From assembly GCA_029959085.1 (NCBI GenBank), contig JARWIR010000010.1:35394731-35458730 (forward strand): DNA of 64,000 nt. Reading direction: 5' to 3'. The notes beneath the pieces are model-generated. The model was not told the origin of the DNA. It ran no database searches and worked only from the letters and a program-made list of their open reading frames with translations. This DNA is from Nemophila menziesii. Its lineage: Eukaryota; Streptophyta; Magnoliopsida; Boraginales; Hydrophyllaceae. The translations under genes and the position numbers were made by a program. Positions within the stretch are counted from its first letter, which is position 1; every line of letters starts with the position of its first letter. This document shows, in pieces, positions 57,860-64,000 of the stretch.

Positions 57860-60298
57860 ATGCTTGGAGATATCGTGATCCTTTATAATCCCGAAAGCCT
57901 AGTTCGAGATAAAAACCAAAGGGATAAAGAAGCAAGAGAACAAGCAAGTGAGTGGTATGACCAACAACCACACAACGCGATTGTTACTTGGGATCAACTT
58001 CAGACAGCCTTTTTCGACAGGTACTCTCCTCAAAGTGTTCGACTTAGTGGGCAATTAGACATTGTTAGTTTTCGCCAAGAGCCAGGAGAGACTGTAGGTG
58101 TTGCATGGACTCGTTTTCAATCATTATTACGCAAATGCCCATTACATGGGTACTCTCTTGAATTACAGCTTAGAATATTTTATCGAAGTTTAGGTGACGC
58201 TGCGAAAGACAAAATCGATACTATGTGCCAAGGTGGTCTCATGATGGTCACAACTGATCAAGCTCTGATTATCATGGACCGAATTGTGAAGAATGAAATG
58301 AGTTGGCAATCCTCGAAATTATCGGTTAGAGCTTCTGAAAGAGGTACTTTGAATTTGGATACATAAACTGCATTGAACGCTAAGATTGCCGCACTTGAGA
58401 ACAAGTTGAAACAATTATCTATGTCGAATAAAGCTGTGGTAAACGTTGTTAATGAACCAGAATTATGTTCTAGTTGTGGAGGAGATGATCATAGCTGGGA
58501 AGAATGTGCCAACAACCCAGAATCCGTATACTTCGTTAATCAGCGAGGTACTATTCAGGTGGTCAAGGGTATGGAAATCAAAACAGAAATCATCCAGGCT
58601 TTCAGTATTCGAATCCACATGGGGCAGCCAATCCTGAGACATATCAACAAAGGCCTCAAGGGAACAACTACCAGTTCCGGACGCAAAACCAATACCAAGG
58701 AAATCAACCTAGAGCCGATCAAGACGCGTATGCCGACACATTAGCTCAAAAAGAGCTTCCTTCTCGACCTCAAGAAGGCAAAATTACTGCAAGTGAATTA
58801 GCACTTACTGTAACGCAATACATGACTAATGTTGAAAAGAGAGAAGATAAAATTGAAAACCAGCTATCTCGATTCATAGATGACACCCACGCGAGAGAAA
58901 ATAAGATGAATGAAACATTAAACTCACATTCCGCTTTGTTAAAAGTCTTAGAGACTCAAATATCAAAGATCGCAAATAGTTTGAATGTTCGAGGTCAAGG
59001 CCAACTTCCAAGTGATACGGAGGTCCCTAAGCAATTTGAAAGTTGTAACACGGTCACACTCAGAAGTGGGAAGAAGCTTCCACCACCATCTTTCCCGGTT
59101 ATGAAAGAAAAGTAAGTAACTAGAAAATAAAAACCGTTAGAGGAGGTGGAAGAAAAAGAAGAACCTGAAGTGGTAGAAGGTGAGAAGACAAAGAAGAAAA
59201 ATATTATAGAAACCCGTCCTCCTCCACCGTTCCCCTCCAGAGTTCAGAAGAAATGAGATATGGCTGAATATGAAAGATTCATGAACATGGTGAGTAAGCT
59301 CAATATTAATATACCTTTCTTAGAGGCTATCAAGGGGGTACCAAAGTATTTGAAATTCCTGAAAAGAGCTCTCACAAACCAACGCCGGTATCTTGAGAAT
59401 GAAATAGTAGGCTTGCTAGAAGAATGCAGTGCGATATGCCAGAGTAAGTTACAACCGAAGTTACTTGATCCTGGGAGTTTTACTATTCCCATCTCTATTG
59501 GTAATGAGTGGCAAGCGAAAGCTTTATGTGATATGGGAGTGAGTATTAATCTTATGCCCAAATCAATTTTTGAAAAGTTGAAGATAGGAGATGCAAGACC
59601 AACCTCTATGGTCTTGCAAATGGCTGACATATCCCTCGTGCATCCAGAGGGAAGAGTAGAAAATGTCCTCGTCAAGGCAGGTACGTTAATTTTTCCAGGT
59701 TATTTTGTTATACTTGACTACGACGCGGATAGGAATGTCCCCATTATTTTGGGAAGACCATTCCTAGCCACGGGGCGTACTATAATTGATGTAGAGAATG
59801 GAGAATTGACTATGCGAAATCAAGACGAGGAAGTAAAGTTTAACGTGTTCAGACCAATGAAGTTTCCGGAATCCAAGGAGGAGTGCTTCCGGATAGATGT
59901 GATTGAACAAGAGCCAACTAAGGTTGTGGGAACCTTAGGAATGGAGGAAAAAGAGCTCAGAAAGAAACCACCTAACATAAATCCTCCATATCCAAAGAAA
60001 AATCCACACCTTGACCTTGCTAAAAAGAAAGAAAAGGTGTGTGCTACGAAGGTTCCAAAAGAACCTAAGAAAGAAAGAAAGAAAGAAGAGGGCATTTAGT
60101 GTAGGCGAAGAGGTCGCAATGAAGAAGCCTGATCCCCCTTCGAAAGCACGTAAAGCCAAGAGTTCTTGGCAAGGACCGTTCAAGGTCACAAGGGTTATCT
60201 CTGATCAATTGGTGGTAATAAAAGCTAAGGGATGCAAGTTCCGTGTAGCAAATGTTGATAACCTCACTCACTGCTGGGGAGGTTATGTAAAAAAGTGA
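57860..60298 (+). pseudogene. Broken Gag-protease-GPF/Y ORF of element D
   Basis: Homologous to the 927-codon ORF of A along its length. NPESLVRD opens near 57890; then about 100 residues of Gag present in A are missing in frame, and homology resumes at ASEWYDQ (57951). Zinc knuckle CSSCGGDDHSWEEC (about 58467). Protease with CDMGVSINLMPKSIF (about 59530), where A has CDLGAS: the second Gly/Ala are changed, so it is probably inactive. ILGRPFLATG is kept. The end is WQGPFKVTRVIS...NLTHCWGGY. Breaks: TAA at 58364, a frame change near 58560, stops at 59113, 59128 and 59251, and a frame change in the AGAAAG repeat near 60080. The layout matches A, so the missing RT and integrase core are ancestral to both. 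Confidence 0.88.
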
Positions 60299-60528
60299 TG
60301 CTAGAGGTAACCCGTCGAGCTTAACGACGTTAAACAAAAGCTAGTTCATTGTATATTAGTTTATTGCTTTTAGTTTTTCAATTCCTAGTGTATAATTCTA
60401 AGCTAGTGTCGAGTTTTAGTGTCTAATTTTAAAGGAAATGAGAAAGGTAGTGTGTTAATGGTGCAGGAATTGAGTTTGGGGTGCTAGGAAACGAAAAAAG
60501 AAACGCATGGGAAAAATTCGGCGCAGGT

Positions 60529-60755
60529 CCGGTATACCGCGCAAAACCCCCGGTATACCGCAGACAGAAAAACCCGTAACACGGGTATGTGATTCGGGTT
60601 TATTGCCGAGAGGTCGAAAATTGAAGCATGACAGGTCCGGTATACCGCAACTCTGGTCCGGTATACCGCAGGAGAAAAAACCCGTGACACGGGTATGAGA
60701 CTCGGGTTTTTTGCCGAGAAGAAAAAAAGGAAGACGCGCAGGTCTGGTATACCGG
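60529..60755 (+). repeat. 108-bp tandem repeat with dyad pairs and hairpins (element D)
   Basis: CCGGTATACCGC at 60529, 60550, 60637 and 60658 (spacing 21 within each pair, 108 between units) and a decayed TGGTATACCG at 60746. Each unit is followed by the inverted repeats ACCCGTAACACGGGT (60572-60586) / ACCCGTGACACGGGT (60680-60694), and the second unit by CTCGG...CCGAG (60701-60718). Located in the 3' non-coding part after the ORF. Confidence 0.9.
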
Positions 60756-60769
60756 GCGCATGGCGGTTT

Positions 60770-61129
60770 TGAAGAGATTGTTACCTAATACAACTCTTAC
60801 CTTATCACAAGCAAACCCTAGCCTTTCCCATACGAATTTTCCAGCTCCCAACCTTATAAAAACACCTTGAAGCTTGATAAAACCTCCACAACAAACACAA
60901 TAACACCAATAATTCTCTCCTTCATCCTCCATAAACACACCCTCTTCATCAAATTCATCACAAAACACCATTAAACACCATCAAGATCATCAAGCTTTCA
61001 AGAATTCTTCCAAGATTCATCAACAAACCTTCTTTCTTCATCAAATCCAAGCTAGAAACTCAAGCTACACCAATCTTTCTTAACTTTAATCTATCCTTGG
61101 TGTAACTTGAGTTTGGGGTCAAATCAACC
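60770..61129 (+). other. Non-coding spacer upstream of the small ORF of element D
   Basis: C/A-rich sequence with CATCAA-type simple repeats (60940-61040), ending TTGAGTTTGGGGTCAAAT directly before the small ORF. No coding potential on the plus strand. Confidence 0.5.
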
Positions 61130-61586
61130 ATGAAAAACAGAACAGATGCTATGGATTACAAGAGGAAGTGTTATACTCTAGGGAAGAACAAGAATTTACC
61201 TGGTTCTACAATTGAAAAGGCCATCAATCTTGATGAGCCTATTGAAGAGAAACAACAAGAAGAGGCACCTACACAACCACTACACAAGAAATTCACAGCT
61301 AGGATGAAGGTACCATGAAAGCCTAAAGAAAAGACACCAATCCAAGATCAAGGTTCTTCTTCTTCTTCTCCGAATAATTCTTACACACCCCATGGGCTAT
61401 CAAATTTCAACATCAAATCGATCATCTAAGGAAACAAAACATAGCACTTTGGGAGGAAATTGCCAAGATGAATTCAACAAGGGGTAAGGTAACTTTGAAC
61501 ATGGATATTGATAATAATTCTTCTTCGGAGGAGGAGGATATAATGGATCTTTATGGCCAGGTACCTCGTTCTAATTCTTCTTCTTA
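61130..61586 (+). pseudogene. Small 3' ORF of element D (broken)
   Basis: ATG at 61130, open for 62 codons to 61318 (MKNRTDAMDYKRKCYTLG...), then broken; a second frame gives a helical stretch (KFQHQIDHLRKQNIALWEE, about 61410-61465), an acidic SSSEEEDIMDLYG and a stop at 61586. Element C has a charged small ORF at the same place after the same leader. No known family recognised; position is that of env-like ORFs. Confidence 0.4.
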
Positions 61587-61646
61587 ATTGATGGTAGGCA
61601 CTAGGTAGTTTAGTTTTTATTTTTATTGCTTTATTGAGTCTTTTTC

Positions 61647-61666
61647 GATTCGTGGGGACACGACTC
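61647..61666 (+). other. Conserved hairpin in element D 3' region
   Basis: GATTCGTGGGGACACGACTC, followed by GAGTTTGGGTGGGG. Same as in C with one arm mismatch. Confidence 0.7.
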
Positions 61667-61689
61667 ACTTTTGAGTTTGGGTGGGGTTC

Positions 61690-63051
61690 GTTGCCTCATC
61701 CCAATTTTTTTTGTTTTACATGCTTTTCAGAAAGAAATTTTTTTTAGGGTTGCGTTTGACTGTAGAATGTTTTAAATGCCCCCATCAAGCATGCTTTTTA
61801 TGAATTTATGATAGAAAATAGTTGACTTTAGGAGTTAGTATAAAACACACGTTGATTGCATGCAAACATGAGATAATTGATAGGAAGAATTAATGAACAA
61901 TGCAAAAGAAGTAAATTTGTGCTTAAGTATAATGGGTGGTTTGTAGAACGTGAGATCTAAATGAGTAGAGAACCCACTTAGGTATGAACTAGAGGCAAGT
62001 TGTGTAGATAGGAAAATGATAGAGGAAGTTCTTTGTTAGCCCTTTGAATACTTTTTGGCCTTCTATCCCTGAATTAATTGTATCCTTCGTAGCCAAATTT
62101 TTAGCCTTTAAGCCTTTCTTTTGTCGCCACATTATAAGCCAATATCCCTTTAGATTGTTAGGCATGACCATATGACCCGCACTTGGATCACGATCTTGAG
62201 ACTTCCTGTCTTGAGCTTGAGTTTGGGGTGGTGGGTCCACTATTATGGGAATTTATATTGGGTAGGGATTTTTGAGCTTATCAATTGTGCTTGGTTATAT
62301 ATTTTGATGATTCACAGGTTTATTATATTGTAACCCTTTGTCGGGGTAATAGTGAATGAAAAAGAAGCCTCGAGCTAAAGTTATGAAAAGGCATAACTTA
62401 TGAAAAATAGCATGATATCTCAACATTAAAAAGGGAGTCATAGCTATACAAAAATAAAAAAAATTGAATAAATGATTTGAAAAGAATATATATTCGGACC
62501 GGCAAAGTGGAATTTTATGTGAATCATCCTTAGTGCTTATTGGGTTAATTTGGGGACGATAAAATAAGCGCGTCCAATGGGTTGAGTGAGAACGTTATTC
62601 GAGTGAAAACTCAAGCTCTTGGACAGTTTGTTGATGGTAAGTGAGGAGTGAGCCAAAAGCTCACTTCAAATTTACCAAATATACATACCATACCGTCCTT
62701 CAGCCTATGCTAAAACCGTAAAGACCTCGTGATTCCTAGATGCACAGCGAGTAAATAGGGAGTATTCTAAGTGGAGCGTTCAAAGCAAGTAAAGATCGAG
62801 GAACACCCTATAGCCACCATCTTGAGATAAGTAATAAGCGTAACCTTCTAGCATTGTGAAATTAATTTTGGATTGATATTGTTTTGTGTTTGATTTTGCA
62901 TGATAAGTGTAGGTGTATATAAATTCCTAGATTAAACTGTATGAGATTTGTTTTAAGTTGTGCTTTGGGAATATTTTCTAGATTCTACCTTCTGCATTCA
63001 CCTAAAAGGGGCCTTTGTTTTAATTTTACTTTGTCGGGATGACAAAGGTTT
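61690..63051 (+). other. Conserved 3' non-coding region of element D
   Basis: Reverse-orientation match to 44404-45715 of element C. Includes a small hairpin AGTGAGC-CAAAA-GCTCACT (about 62647-62665) that is partly kept in C. Confidence 0.65.
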
Positions 63052-63064
63052 GAGTTGGGGGTCT
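63052..63064 (+). promoter_or_regulatory. Polypurine tract of element D
   Basis: GAGTTGGGGGTCT immediately before the 3' LTR, identical to element C. Confidence 0.75.
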
Positions 63065-64000
63065 TGATGTCTCCCTATTTGTTCTAAATATTAGCCCTCT
63101 GGAGACATCATTTTAGATGAATAATTGACTTATTAGCTAGACTTTTATGCATAATTTGTCATATTGCACTTCCTCCCCTTGGAAATTAACTATTTGCAGA
63201 ATCTGAGCTTTTGTGCGTAAATTTGACTATTTTTAATGCAAAATTAATCGGTTCTTGAATTTCATGAAAGACCAATCCAAGGAGAAGAAGTGAGAATAAA
63301 GTCTCAGTGTATTTTAGAGTGTTAGGAAATGATTTTTACTCGAGATTCTATTTTTAGAGTGCACTTTCCTATTTCTATTTCTTGATTTATTGATTTATTA
63401 TTTTTAAAGCATATGCGGTTTAATTATTTATTTAATGTGAAGCTTTAAAAGATATATGATAATTAATTAGAGACCAAGTCAAGATAAAGAAGTAAAGGAA
63501 AGAAGATTTACATGGAAATAAGAAGATTAAGGAAAGATATATACAAAGAAGGAAAAGATAAAGCTGTCTTATGAATCTGAAATTCCAGCCACGTTTTAAA
63601 GATCAGTCCATAACTTACGATTAGCTAGAAATCTGGACGAGTGGTCTGCACCAATAGAAAGCTCTTTCCAAGACAAGTAGTTTCATATATTGGAACTCCT
63701 CAAACGGATAAGTATTGAAAAAGATATGACCAAATCAAATCAGCAGCAGAATCTTACCTTTCATAGAATTTAGGGTTACAAATTTAAGAGTTCTTAACTT
63801 GTCTTCCACTCCAAGTAAATTCGACCTAGAGGTTCCTAACACCTATAAATACACCCCTTAACCTCCTCTTTCACAGACACTTCATATAATTATCAAAGAG
63901 GCTTAAGGATTCAAGTCAAAAAAAGCAGGTTGGAAGAAAGCTAGGAGCTGGAGACTGTCTATATCTCCAATTCAAGCCAAACCCAACCTCTTCATTAGGT
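63065..64000 (+). repeat. 3' LTR of element D (truncated by window end)
   Basis: TGATGTCTCCC at 63065; matches 41020-42400 without the MITE. TATAAATA at 63844-63851. Shows the empty MITE site at about 63768 (ATAGAATTTAGGG). Confidence 0.92.

Larger units (their letters stand above)
41020..64000 (+). mobile_element. Ty3/gypsy element D, host of the nested insertions
   Basis: Plus-strand element. The 5' LTR starts TGATGTCTCC at 41020, is split by a MITE (41719-42177) and by element C (42832-57248) and ends ACACCA at 57706. Internal region 57707-63064; the 3' LTR starts at 63065 and runs past the window end. ATGAC at 41015-41019 should be its target duplication. 5' and 3' LTR parts differ at roughly 2 % by eye. 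The coding region is broken by stops, so D is an inactive copy of the same Gag-protease-GPF/Y type as A. Confidence 0.9.

Noticed and set aside
61474..62240. Minus-strand ORFs in element D 3' region
   Set aside because: Opposite to the element's transcription, short and without homology.

Overview
This window looks like an intergenic, repeat-dominated stretch of an AT-rich flowering-plant genome, probably a eudicot. I find no convincing single-copy host gene, rRNA or tRNA gene. The evidence is a dense set of plant transposable-element families: Ty3/gypsy elements with a tRNA-Asp primer site and Athila-like Gag/protease, a Ty1/copia element with a tRNA-iMet primer site and Sirevirus-like traits, a plant L1-type LINE with DUF4283 ORF1 and RNase H, tRNA-derived SINEs, a CACTA transposase relic, hAT-like MITEs, and relics of a transposon-type ORF with a Ulp1 (C48)-like domain. 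I cannot name the species.

Layout. 1-8460: Ty3 element A (minus) with an intact 927-codon ORF and its 5' LTR, inserted into an older LTR (B), followed by decayed Ty3 internal sequence. 8.7-18.4 kb and 24.8-27.3 kb: remains of Ulp1-like ORFs (one plus, one minus) among units carrying a roughly 30-bp palindrome, plus a large inverted repeat with ACC/GGT arms. 18.4-24.8 kb: a LINE inserted into the minus-strand Ulp1-like relic and itself carrying a SINE. 28.1-32.1 kb: copia LTR remnants, including a solo LTR flanked by CATAC. 32.4-37.5 kb: MITEs, a SINE, microsatellites. 37.9-40.9 kb: CACTA relic.

41.0-64.0 kb: nested retrotransposons. Ty3 element D (plus, from 41020 past the window end) has its 5' LTR split by a 459-bp hAT-like MITE and by Ty3 element C (minus, 42832-57248, target duplication ATCGC). 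C in turn contains a 6.8-kb copia element (minus, 45716-52530, target duplication CAAAC) whose two 1385-bp LTRs differ at about three positions. LTR divergence judged by eye (D about 2 %, C about 2-2.5 %, copia about 0.2 %) agrees with the nesting order.

Function. None of the LTR elements seen encodes reverse transcriptase in the window. A and D have Gag-protease fused directly to the GPF/Y C-terminal module of integrase; C keeps only a coiled-coil ORF plus that module; the copia element keeps Gag, a zinc knuckle and an env-like ORF but no pol. All look like parasites of autonomous relatives elsewhere. The most unusual signal is a pair of 12-bp dyad-symmetric motifs (roughly SCGGYRYRCCGS) placed 19-21 nt apart. 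It recurs in the copia LTRs, the copia internal region, a solo LTR and the 3' regions of at least three Ty3 elements.
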